From Hyphomicrobiales bacterium (lineage in GTDB: Bacteria > Pseudomonadota > Alphaproteobacteria > Rhizobiales > Xanthobacteraceae), in NCBI GenBank assembly GCA_021732215.1, contig JAKFVL010000008.1, positions 1-64,000 of the forward strand: a stretch of 64,000 bases of DNA, given 5' to 3'. The notes beneath the pieces were generated by a model. That model was not told the DNA's origin. It saw nothing but the letters and a program-made list of their open reading frames with translations, and searched no databases. Numbering within the stretch: the stretch's first letter is position 1; every line of letters starts with the position of its first letter. Positions 54,046 to 63,609 of the stretch are shown here, piece by piece. A program made the position numbers and the translations under genes.

Positions 54046-54726
54046 TCAGCCGCTCATCGCCGCGGCTTTGACGGGCAAGAGGCTCGCCTGCACCACGAGG
54101 CCGCGGGCGCGGGCATCCATCACGCCGACCGCCCGCAATGCCAGCAGCGACACCGTCTGGACGGCGTCACGCATCTTGATCGGATCGTCGAGACCCTGCG
54201 GCGCGAGCGGACCGACCAGCGCCTCGTGCAATGCGCCGATCACGGCGGTTGCGGCAAGCGCAGTATCCTGTGCGGGAAGATGATTGGCGCGCATCGCCGC
54301 CTCGATCCGCTGTTCGACTTCAGCGGCGATCTCGCGGCGGCTGGCAATCCGCTGCTGTGACACATCCACGTCGACCGGCTCGGCCAGAATGCCCCATGAC
54401 AGCTTGCGATGCATGAGCACATGAACTGCGACCGTGGTGATGGCGGCAGCCAGCGCCGACATCGGCCCCGGCGCGGCATCGGCGGCGCGGCGGATCGAGG
54501 CCAGTTCATCGCGCGACACATCCGCGATCAGCTCGGAAATCAGATCGGCCTTGGAGGGAAAATAACGATAGACCGTGCCGGCGGCGACATTGGCCCGATT
54601 GGCGACCGGCGCGATCTGAACCGCGGCCATTCCGCCTTCAGCAGCCGCATCGCGTGCCGCGGTGAGAATGGTGCTGCGGCGTGCCGCAAGACGCCGCACC
54701 ACCTGATGGGTCCGCCGATAAACCAT
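54046..54726 (-). CDS. TetR family transcriptional regulator
   Basis: 226 aa from the ATG at 54726 (MVYRRTHQVV). The N-terminal HTH reads TILTAARDAAAEGGMAAVQIAPVANRANVAAGTVYRYFPSKADLISEL, a typical TetR helix-turn-helix. The C-terminal ligand domain is all-helical. No target is evident. It lies between the divergent glcD start region and azlD; a link to azlCD control is possible but not shown. Confidence 0.87.
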   Translation of the reverse strand: MVYRRTHQVVRRLAARRSTILTAARDAAAEGGMAAVQIAPVANRANVAAGTVYRYFPSKADLISELIADVSRDELASIRRAADAAPGPMSALAAAITTVAVHVLMHRKLSWGILAEPVDVDVSQQRIASRREIAAEVEQRIEAAMRANHLPAQDTALAATAVIGALHEALVGPLAPQGLDDPIKMRDAVQTVSLLALRAVGVMDARARGLVVQASLLPVKAAAMSG

Positions 54727-54824
54727 TGAGCGCTCTTGTTTCCCCACAAAAACTGAACACGAATTCAGACGGGTGACAAGACAGATCGCTCGCGGCAACG
54801 AAAATTCGCAGTGCAGCAAACTGG

Positions 54825-55154
54825 TTAACCGCTGAAGCCTACCGCGCGCGCCAGCGCGGCGACCAGCATCCCGGTGGTGACCGCGATGAAATCGTTGCGT
54901 TTGATGATGGTCACGCCGATCGCAGCTGCGATCGCGATGATCACGACCGATCCCCCGTTCAGCACCACCGGCGCGATGGCTGCAATGATGATCGAGCCCG
55001 GCAACGCATCGAGCATGCGCCTCACCCGGGGCGTCACCGGCACATAGGCCATCAGCCAGTAACCGCCGAGGCGCGACGCCACAGTGACGACGGCCATCAC
55101 AGCGATCGCGATCCAGACGTCGGTGCGGCCAAGCGCTATCGTCTGCTCAAGCAT
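54825..55154 (-). CDS. azlD: AzlD family branched-chain amino acid transport subunit
   Basis: 109 aa with three to four hydrophobic helices (VWIAIAVMAVVTVASRLGGYWLM, ALPGSIIIAAIAPVVLNGGSVVII). The AzlD partner of AzlC exports or imports branched-chain amino acids or azaleucine. Start overlaps azlC's end by 8 bases. Confidence 0.87.
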   Translation of the reverse strand: MLEQTIALGRTDVWIAIAVMAVVTVASRLGGYWLMAYVPVTPRVRRMLDALPGSIIIAAIAPVVLNGGSVVIIAIAAAIGVTIIKRNDFIAVTTGMLVAALARAVGFSG

Positions 55155-55878
55155 CGTCGTTGCCGTTCATGAGACCGGCGCTGATCGCGCCCGACAGCGA
55201 GCCCGCGATAATGAACCACCAGCCGGGCAGCACGCGCTGCACGACGAGCGCAACGACACCGGCCACGATCCACGGCAAGGCCGAGCTTCGTCCGCGCCAC
55301 GCCGGCACCAGCAACGCCGCGAAGAACGCCGGAAAAACCAGATCGAGCCCGTACGTCTTCGGATTGGCCAGTTGCTCGGCGAGAAAATATCCCGGCAGCG
55401 CCGCGACGAACCACACCGCATAGAGCATCAGCCCGCCGCCGAGGAAATACGACGCATCGGAGCCGCCGCGCTCGCGATATCGCAGCGAGAGCAGCCAGCC
55501 CGCATCGGTGATCAGCAGCAGCGGCGGATAGGCCTGCCAGGCCGGCAGCGTGCCGAACCACGAGCGGAACGTCGCGCTCATCAGGAAGAAACGGATGTTC
55601 ACCGTCAGGGTCAAAAGCGCCAGCGTCGCGATCGACGGGGCGGTCAACACTTCGGGCCACGACTGCACGGCGACGAATTGCGACATGCCGCCATAGACGA
55701 TGCCCATGAAGCCCTGCACTTCCAGCAGCGTGAATTTCTTCTGCGCGCAGAGCGCACCGAACGCCATGCCGAAGGCCAGCGTTCCCGGCAGCACCGGAAA
55801 CACCGCGCGCGCACCCTGGATCAGCCCCTCGCGGGTCCAGTGCGCGGATGATGACTTGGGAGAGGCGATATCGGACAT
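55147..55878 (-). CDS. azlC: AzlC family branched-chain amino acid permease subunit
   Basis: 243 aa from the ATG at 55878 (MSDIASPKSSSAHWTREG). Membrane protein with family blocks PVLPGTLAFGMAFGALCAQKKFT, GIVYGGMSQFVAVQSW, LTVNIRFFLMSATF and LLLITDAGWLLSLRY. It forms a pair with AzlD, and the two genes overlap. Upstream lies an R1 repeat (55976-56106). Confidence 0.88.
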   Translation of the reverse strand: MSDIASPKSSSAHWTREGLIQGARAVFPVLPGTLAFGMAFGALCAQKKFTLLEVQGFMGIVYGGMSQFVAVQSWPEVLTAPSIATLALLTLTVNIRFFLMSATFRSWFGTLPAWQAYPPLLLITDAGWLLSLRYRERGGSDASYFLGGGLMLYAVWFVAALPGYFLAEQLANPKTYGLDLVFPAFFAALLVPAWRGRSSALPWIVAGVVALVVQRVLPGWWFIIAGSLSGAISAGLMNGNDDA

Positions 55879-55975
55879 GTGTATGCGGGCAAGATGAGCG
55901 CATGGATTGCGGTCAATAGCCGCCGAGGTCAATCGGCGAAGGGTGCGCGCATAACGACTATGCGCGAAGCTGTTC

Positions 55976-56106
55976 TCCCTCCCCCGCGAAGCGTGGGGAG
56001 GGTGGCGCGAGTGAGCGTAGCGAATGAAGCACCGGGTGGGGGCTCTTTGCGAGCTCCCCCCACCCAGCTCGCGTTCGCTCGCCACCCTCCCCACAAGGAG
56101 GAGGGA
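55976..56106. repeat. R1 palindromic repeat upstream of azlC
   Basis: Full R1 copy: left CCCTCCCCC-GCGAAGCG-TGGGGAGGG hairpin, GCGAGTGAGCGTAGCGAATGAAGCACCGGGTGGGGG, and right CCACCCTCCCCACAAGGAGGAGGG hairpin. It separates azlC from the divergently oriented gene at 56121. Confidence 0.85.
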
Positions 56107-56120
56107 GACCACCGCACTCA

Positions 56121-56735
56121 TCACTCCGAACTCGGATGCCACAGCGGCGCGAATCCGCGCCGAAGCACATTGACGATCGCCGGCGGCGTCAGCACGCCGG
56201 CATGAGCGGCCCGCGGCCGCTTGCGCGCTGCGCCATATCCGGACGGCGACCACGGCAGCAGCGCATCGCCCTTCACAGCAAATGCATCCTGTCCCGACAA
56301 CGTGACGACCGCGCCGTCCGGTAGACCATCGAGCTTCATGTGATGGATGCGCTTCGTGTTGCCGGCCGGATGAATGCGCTGCGCGTGCAGAACGTCATCC
56401 ATCTGCGGCGCGCTGGGACGCGCACCTTTGTCATGAAAGCGCTCGGCGAAGGCTACCGCATCCGCCCGGCGGCATTCGAAGCACGGCCGGTGACCGGCGG
56501 CGAGCGCGGTCACCTCATCGAGAAAAAACAGCTCGGTGTAGGTGCGGCCCCAGACATCGCGCTGGCGGTTCTTGAACGACAGCACACAGCAAATCCATTG
56601 CCGCGAGGCATGACGGCGGCGGCCGAGCGTCCGGTCATCGCGATGAAACTTGCCGCCGCGATTGCCGAACAGCAGCCCGCGCGCCGGCACGGCCAGCAAT
56701 TCACCGAAGGGATCGACGCGGTTCTGCAGCGGCAT
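56121..56735 (-). CDS. Conserved hypothetical protein with a Cys-x2-Cys motif
   Basis: 204 aa. Visible conserved-looking blocks: RGLLFGNRGGKFHRDD, TELFFLDEVTALAAGHRPCFECRRADAVAFAERF and RIHHMKLDGLPDGAVV. The RPCFECRRADA segment resembles the Cys region of Ada-type phosphotriester-binding domains, but with only one Cys pair visible I do not claim this. No signal peptide or membrane helix. The gene starts just before an R2 repeat (56751-56833). Confidence 0.65.
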   Translation of the reverse strand: MPLQNRVDPFGELLAVPARGLLFGNRGGKFHRDDRTLGRRRHASRQWICCVLSFKNRQRDVWGRTYTELFFLDEVTALAAGHRPCFECRRADAVAFAERFHDKGARPSAPQMDDVLHAQRIHPAGNTKRIHHMKLDGLPDGAVVTLSGQDAFAVKGDALLPWSPSGYGAARKRPRAAHAGVLTPPAIVNVLRRGFAPLWHPSSE

Positions 56736-56750
56736 GGCGACACTTTATGC

Positions 56751-56833
56751 TGTCATGGCCGGGCTCGTCCCGGCCATCCACGTCTTGTTTCGTAGCCAAG
56801 ACGTGGATGCCCGCGACAAGCGCGGGGATGACG
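56751..56833. repeat. R2-type repeat (short)
   Basis: TGTCATGGCCGGGCTCGTCCCGGCCATCCACGTCTTG on the left, and GACGTGGATGCCCGCGACAAGCGCGGGGATGACGG on the right. Inner pairs GCCGGG/CCCGGC and CGTCTTG/CAAGACG are evident. It is the compact version of the element at 9989. Confidence 0.75.
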
Positions 56834-56849
56834 GCCTGTAAACAAAAAC

Positions 56850-56867
56850 GGGCGCCCGAAGGCGCCC
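56850..56867 (-). terminator. Intrinsic terminator downstream of ftsH
   Basis: 7-bp stem GGGCGCC / GGCGCCC with a CGAA loop (TTCG on the minus strand). On the minus strand it is followed by GTTTTTGTTT. It lies 38 bases after the ftsH stop. Confidence 0.88.
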
Positions 56868-56904
56868 ATTTTGTTTCATCGACCCGTACCAACAAACGTC
56901 AGCA

Positions 56905-58821
<1,917 letters not shown>

Positions 58822-59021
58822 TGAACTTCCCTAGCGGTCGCGGTTCGCGGCCCTTCAATCGATAGATGGTTGAACTGTCTTGAGGTTTCGCCGCGACCGT
58901 CCGGTTGTTAATCTAGGTGCGACCCCTGACCGTTCCAAGGGAAACGCTTGGGACTATTTAACGCATATTGCCGGACTTCAGGCTGAAATTATCGGTTTGA
59001 ATCAGGGTTTTTTCACGGTGG

Positions 59022-60089
59022 TTAAGCGCCTTGTCGCTTGCCTCGCCCTGGCGTCCGCCGGGGGGGAGCGGACGAGATGCTGAGATAGCCCCGCTCCAGA
59101 GCCACCACGGCACCGGCAAGACTGCGCCTGAATCGCGATCCGCCGCGGTATCCTGACATCGCGCCGGCCAGCAATGCCCGGTCGAACGCATCCGCGAGGA
59201 TCTCCGCCTTGCCGAGTTCGGCCGGCCCCTCATGGCCGTTCGCGTTGATTGCCCGCACGAGCAACCGCAGGCGGATTTCGGCGGGCAGCGAAGCAAAGGC
59301 TCTCGCATCGATGGTCCAGCGCGGAGGCTGCTGCTCGACGGCGACCAGAGCGCGCAACGCATGATCCACCACGGTATCGAGTGCATCGTTGGCGCGCGCC
59401 AGACGGCCCGACAGCCGCGCGAGATTGAGGCCGTCGATACCCTCGCCTGCCAGAGCCGGCATCAGCGCCCGCAACCGCGGCCGCAGGAAAGCCGGGTCGT
59501 GATTGGTGGGATCGGAGGCGAAGCGGATACCGGCGGCGTCCAGCGTCGCGACCAGCCGCAACTTCGGCACGCCGAGCAACGGCCGGCACAGGGTGAGGCC
59601 GTCGCGTTGCGACTGCTGCGCCATCGCCGCAAGACCTGCGATACCGCTGCCGCGGGCCAGCCGCATCAGAATCGTTTCGGCCTGATCGTCGCTGGTATGG
59701 CCCGTGACGATATGCACCGCACCCGCAGAGCGCGCGGCTTGCGCCAGCAACCCATAACGTGCCTCTCGCGCCGCCGCAGGCAAACCGGTCCTTGGTTTTG
59801 GACCTTGCCAGCGCAACGTCCGGTGCGTGACATCGAGCTGCGACGCGAGGCGCTTGACGTCGCGTGCCTCCCGCGCGCTCTCGCTGCGCAAGCCGTGATC
59901 GATCGTCACCGCGGTCAGACGCGGACCTTTTTTCAGCGACGCGCGCCAGCGTGCGGCCAGCAACAGCAGCGCAGTCGAGTCGGGGCCACCGGACACAGCG
60001 AGCACGAGCGCGGGCACGGCGGCGAGGTCGGCGAAGAGCGTTTGCGCTTCCGCAGCTGTGATGGGTCGATGTTTCTGCTTCAGCGCCAT
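59022..60089 (-). CDS. tilS: tRNA(Ile)-lysidine synthase
   Basis: 355 aa PP-loop ATPase. The signature SGGPDSTALLLLAARW is at about residue 34-49, with the IDHGLR segment and the HTSDDQAETILMRLARGSGIAGL block. It converts C34 of tRNA-Ile(CAU) to lysidine so it reads AUA. The C-terminal domain is degenerate. It lies between cpoB and ftsH on the same strand, a common neighbourhood. Start ATG at 60089. Confidence 0.95.
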   Translation of the reverse strand: MALKQKHRPITAAEAQTLFADLAAVPALVLAVSGGPDSTALLLLAARWRASLKKGPRLTAVTIDHGLRSESAREARDVKRLASQLDVTHRTLRWQGPKPRTGLPAAAREARYGLLAQAARSAGAVHIVTGHTSDDQAETILMRLARGSGIAGLAAMAQQSQRDGLTLCRPLLGVPKLRLVATLDAAGIRFASDPTNHDPAFLRPRLRALMPALAGEGIDGLNLARLSGRLARANDALDTVVDHALRALVAVEQQPPRWTIDARAFASLPAEIRLRLLVRAINANGHEGPAELGKAEILADAFDRALLAGAMSGYRGGSRFRRSLAGAVVALERGYLSISSAPPRRTPGRGKRQGA

Positions 60090-60111
60090 CCGGCAATCTT
60101 CGCAAGGTCAC

Positions 60112-60240
60112 CGTCATGGCCGGGCATAGCCGTTTGAAGAACGGCGTCGCTTCGCTCGCCTATGCCCCGGCCATCCACGTCTTGATTTTGCAGATCCACC
60201 GTAAGGACGTGGATGCCCGGCATAAAGCCAGGCATGACAA
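60112..60240. repeat. R2 palindromic repeat between tilS and cpoB
   Basis: Close copy of the element at 9989: CGTCATGGCCGGGCATAGCCGTTTGAAGAACGG then CGCTTCGCTCGCCTATGCCCCGGCCATCCACGTC, and GGACGTGGATGCCCGG...CAGGCATGACAA. It ends 4 bases before the cpoB stop. Confidence 0.85.
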
Positions 60241-60244
60241 AAAA

Positions 60245-61330
60245 TCAGCAGCCGGCGCGCTTCTGTTCGCGCTCGACGCCCTGCTTCACGCCGCCGGAGG
60301 CCTTGGGATACTTGCGTCCGACCTCGCCGAACGCGGCACAGGCGGCATCCTTCTGCTTCAGCGCAGCGAGCGACTGGCCGAGGCGCAGCAGCGAATCCGG
60401 CGCCTTGGCCGATGTCCCATGCTTGCTGGTCACGTTCAGAAACGACTCGGCCGCGTCGTTGTATTGCTGCCGCTGAAACTGGCTTTCGCCGAGCCAGTAT
60501 TGCGCATCCGCCGTCAGGCGGTCGCCCGGATATTTTTGCACGAAGTTGCGCATGGTTTCTTCGGCGAGCGCATAGTCCTTGCGCTGCATGTAACCGATGC
60601 CGAGGTCAAACTCGTCGCGCGGCGTCTGGCCCGGCGGCAGCGTCGTGAGGCCTGCCTGTACGCCGGGCGCACGCTGCGGCGGGGTGCTTTGCTGCGTAAG
60701 GTTCGGATCGCGCGGACTGGTGGTGGCAAGATCGAGCGGCTCTCCCGGATCGCGGCCGCCCGGTGCACCGACGCGCTGATTGTCCGGCGCTGCCGGGATC
60801 GGCAACTGCCCGCCGCCGAGCGCACGCGGCGCGCCCGGTGCATTCGGATTGGCCGATGGATCGAACGCATCGCCGCGGCGGACGGACGGTTGCCCCTGCG
60901 GCTGTTGAATCGGCGTCGGCTGGCCCTGCGAAACCTGCGGCGGCTGATTGATCGCCTGCTGCTGGCGAAGGGGCGGCGCGGGTGGTTGCTGCTGGACCGG
61001 CTGTTGCACGGGCGGAGGAAGTTGCGCGACGGGCGGCTGCGGAGACGTGGACGGAGCACCGCCCTGCGCACGCAACTGCTCCTCCAACTGCCGGACACGG
61101 AATTGAAGCTGCTCGTTCTGGCCGGTGAGCTGGCGCACCATATTCTCCAGCCGCTCGACGCGCTGCGGGTCTTCGTCGCTGTCGCGAGAGTCGCGCACGG
61201 GCGGATTGGCGCGCTGATTGTCGCGGGAAAACAGATCAGGGAAAAGTTGCGCCTCCGACGGCGCTGGCGCGGCAAGAACAGCTGCTACGATCATTAGCGG
61301 CAAGGCGAAAGCATTCGGTTTGAAGCTCAT
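60245..61330 (-). CDS. cpoB: Tol-Pal system protein CpoB (YbgF)
   Basis: 361 aa periplasmic protein coordinating peptidoglycan synthesis with outer-membrane constriction. Signal peptide 1-27 (PSEA-QL). Residues 55-90 are a coiled coil (VERLENMVRQLTGQNEQLQFRVRQLEEQLRAQ), followed by a Pro/Gln-rich linker of about 130 residues, longer than usual, and C-terminal TPR repeats (DEFDLGIGYMQRKDYALAEETMRNF, AQYWLGESQFQRQQYNDAAESF). It follows pal on the same strand. Confidence 0.94.
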   Translation of the reverse strand: MSFKPNAFALPLMIVAAVLAAPAPSEAQLFPDLFSRDNQRANPPVRDSRDSDEDPQRVERLENMVRQLTGQNEQLQFRVRQLEEQLRAQGGAPSTSPQPPVAQLPPPVQQPVQQQPPAPPLRQQQAINQPPQVSQGQPTPIQQPQGQPSVRRGDAFDPSANPNAPGAPRALGGGQLPIPAAPDNQRVGAPGGRDPGEPLDLATTSPRDPNLTQQSTPPQRAPGVQAGLTTLPPGQTPRDEFDLGIGYMQRKDYALAEETMRNFVQKYPGDRLTADAQYWLGESQFQRQQYNDAAESFLNVTSKHGTSAKAPDSLLRLGQSLAALKQKDAACAAFGEVGRKYPKASGGVKQGVEREQKRAGC

Positions 61331-61512
61331 GGTGACCTGATTGTTGGCGACCTGATGGTGTTGGCGACCTGATCGCGTTGACGTTACGGTGGCGTTTTCC
61401 GCATCCCGTACCGGCGCGCCGGGGCCTCGTCAGCACTCGTTTCCAATGTGCGCGTCAGTACGCCGAAAATGTGACTTTGACAAAACGCAAAATCGCTGCG
61501 GTTAAAATAAAA

Positions 61513-61534
61513 CCGGCGCCTTTGGGGGCGCCGG
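61513..61534 (-). terminator. Intrinsic terminator between pal and cpoB
   Basis: 8-bp stem CCGGCGCC / GGCGCCGG with a 6-base loop. On the minus strand it is followed by TTTTATTTT. It lies 28 bases after the pal stop, so pal and cpoB may have separate transcripts or read through partly. Confidence 0.85.
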
Positions 61535-61562
61535 CTGATTGTTCGCTTGGCCGCAACCAGCT

Positions 61563-62057
61563 TTAGGAACTGGCGTTCAGCACCGTGACCGCGCGGCGGT
61601 TCTGCGACCAGCAGGAGATGTCGTTACATACCGCGACCGGGCGCTCCTTGCCGTAGGAGATGGTGCGCATCCGCGACGGGTCGATGCCGCGAGACGAAAG
61701 ATAGCTGCGCACCGACTGGGCGCGGCGGGCGCCGAGCGCGATATTATACTCGCGGGTGCCGCGTTCGTCCGCATGACCTTCGATGGTGAAGGCGTAGCGG
61801 TTGTACTGCTGCAGCCACCGGGCCTGCTTGTCGAGGGTCGCGATCGCCTGCGGCGACAGCTCGGTCTGGTCGCTTTCGAAGAACACGCGGTCGCCGACAT
61901 TGACCACGAAATCCTGCTGGCTGCCCGGCGTTGCCGCGCTCGCCAGAGCGCCGTCGGCGCCCAGCGGGTTCTTGTTGGCGCAGGCGCCCATCGACAGCGC
62001 AACGGCCAGCACAGCGGCCAGCTTCAATCCCTGGAGGGTTCGCACGTAACTGTTCAT
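61563..62057 (-). CDS. pal: Peptidoglycan-associated lipoprotein Pal
   Basis: 164 aa from the ATG at 62057, with GGAGG 7 bases upstream; the longer open frame is through the repeats. Lipobox SMGAC (lipidated Cys about residue 26). The OmpA-like peptidoglycan-binding domain has FFESDQTELSPQAIATLDKQA and EGHADERGTREYNIALGARRAQSV. Outer-membrane component of Tol-Pal; expected to follow tolB upstream, but that position holds repeats and an intergenic region, so the upstream Tol genes are not adjacent here. Confidence 0.95.
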   Translation of the reverse strand: MNSYVRTLQGLKLAAVLAVALSMGACANKNPLGADGALASAATPGSQQDFVVNVGDRVFFESDQTELSPQAIATLDKQARWLQQYNRYAFTIEGHADERGTREYNIALGARRAQSVRSYLSSRGIDPSRMRTISYGKERPVAVCNDISCWSQNRRAVTVLNASS

Positions 62058-62099
62058 TCCGGAGCCTCCACGCTCACTAGATCGGACTAAATCGGACCA

Positions 62100-62213
62100 G
62101 AGCATTTTCCGGCCAAGTGGGCGCCGGTTAGCCGCAAGAAAATGCTCGCCATCCATATTCTTGCGCGTATTCCTGTCGCAAAACCGGTATCCACTTTTGC
62201 GGAATACGCGCAT
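62100..62213. repeat. Two R6-type palindromes in tandem upstream of pal
   Basis: First: GAGCATTTTC...GAAAATGCTC (62099-62148, with an AAGTGGGCGCCGGTT core). Second: TGCGCGTATTC...GAATACGCGCA (62162-62212, with the AAAACCGGTATCCACTTTTGC core). Both share the R6 layout and sit within 160 bases of the pal start on the minus strand. They may overlap with the pal promoter region. Confidence 0.7.
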
Positions 62214-62652
62214 GTCCGGTTTACCGCTCTTTAGTTAAGCGAACCTTCCGTCAACCTTGATGCGGTGTTGCCCGGGTCGCTCAAATGCCCCCAAACCGCG
62301 GAAAGCCGCCGCGATAGTTAATGGGGTGTAAATGTGGCGCGAGGGTGAAGGCAGCGCCACCGCATTGTGAATGACGGTAATTGCCGGCTCTCAAATAGCG
62401 GTCAAATCCACGACTTCGTTGCCATCCAGCACCCGGCGAGCCCGGCCAGCACCCGGTGAGCCCGGTCAAGGTTCGAGGTCGAGGTCCTCTCCCAAGCAGC
62501 GATCACGACGGTGGCTGGCGGGGCGGCGATCGCTGTGGTCGACATCGGCGTGGCCGGATCACGCCTCACGGAGCAAACGGTATGCCATTACGCCATCATG
62601 ACGGCGTCATCACCGGCGGCAGTCCGCGGTGTCCTGGTCGCCAGCCGCGCCG
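62214..62652. other. Gene-free spacer between pal and the N-acyl-amino-acid-synthase-like gene
   Basis: Contains a 20-base tandem unit (CCAGCACCCGGCGAGCCCGG at 62426-62445, then a copy differing by one base at 62446-62465). The rest is GC-rich without a supported ORF or RNA. It is the place where tolB would be expected in this neighbourhood, but nothing resembling it is here. Confidence 0.5.
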
Positions 62653-63390
62653 TCAGCCGACGGCTAGCTTGCGAAAGGGAAAGGGAGGCAGACTCAGCGG
62701 CGCGAGCGACTCGCTGCGGCGCTCGAACAGCATTCGACGCTCGAACTGGCTGGAGCGGAAGTAAGGATAGCGCTGGAAGATGCGGTCGCGCACTTCGGGA
62801 TAGTCCGCAGCCATCAGGCAAAGCGGCTTGGTCAGCGTCGGATAGGGACGCGGCTCGCACAACGGCCGCTGCAGAAAGACGCGGCGGTAGAACGCCTGAT
62901 GTTCCTTGCGCACCGTCGCCGTGCCGATATCGGCATTGAAATGGGCGCAGGCGACATAGCCCAGCCGCACGGTCAGATAAGGCAACTCCGGAATGCGCTT
63001 GACCGGATTCGGATCGGCAACGAAGCGGTTCGGATCGACGATCACCTTGCCCCTGGCAAGTTCCGGTTCAAGCAGATCGCTGAATGCATCCACCGCGGGA
63101 GACATCGGCTGATCCGCCGTCGCGACAGTGATGCGGATGGAACTGGCAAGATTGCCTTCAAGATAGACACCGAAAATCCAGGAGTTCGGCAGATCGTCGA
63201 AACGATCAGTCAGCATGCGCGATGCATTGGGAAGAATCGCGCCCTCGTGGGTGTATGCGCGATATCTCAGCCTGCAGATGTCTTCCTTCTCGGCAGACGT
63301 TTCAACCAATCTGTAGTCAACACGATCGAGAAGTTCCATGCCACGCTCTGTTGAGGTCTTTATTGTTATTGGTTCTTGACCGGAGCTCAT
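62653..63390 (-). CDS. FeeM-like N-acyl amino acid synthase / GNAT-fold acyltransferase
   Basis: 245 aa from the ATG at 63390, preceded by GGGGGTT (MSSGQEPI); the frame extends two codons further. Blocks: VDYRLVETSAEKEDICRLRYRAYTHEGAI, RMLTDRFDDLPNSWIFGVYLEGNLASSIRI, GKVIVDPNRFVADP, and YLTVRLGYVACAHFNADIGTATVRKEHQAFYRRVFLQ. This matches the acyl-homoserine-lactone-synthase-like fold of the FeeM family, which makes long-chain N-acyl amino acids from acyl-ACP (inference from pattern). No regulator or exporter gene neighbours it; an EAL-domain gene lies upstream. Confidence 0.75.
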   Translation of the reverse strand: MSSGQEPITIKTSTERGMELLDRVDYRLVETSAEKEDICRLRYRAYTHEGAILPNASRMLTDRFDDLPNSWIFGVYLEGNLASSIRITVATADQPMSPAVDAFSDLLEPELARGKVIVDPNRFVADPNPVKRIPELPYLTVRLGYVACAHFNADIGTATVRKEHQAFYRRVFLQRPLCEPRPYPTLTKPLCLMAADYPEVRDRIFQRYPYFRSSQFERRMLFERRSESLAPLSLPPFPFRKLAVG

Positions 63391-63609
63391 TGGCAACCCC
63401 CAGAACTGGCCATACGCAACGTTCAGCCGACGAAGACAGGTTAACTTTTTCTTAAACGAACCGCAAAGAGATCACTGTATTAGGGTTAATTGTTGGCGGT
63501 GACGTTTAACCTTCGTCGTCGGTATGTTCGTGCGGTCGTGTTGCCCGAATTTTTTGCGCGAGCGGCGCTGAATCATGCACGCCACCACGACGTTTTCGCG
63601 AAAAGGCGT

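Noticed and set aside
52358-54283. 641-aa plus-strand reading frame opposite glcE-glcD
   Set aside because: It runs antisense over genes with clear FAD-oxidase motifs; the high GC content keeps opposite frames open. No domain is recognisable in it.
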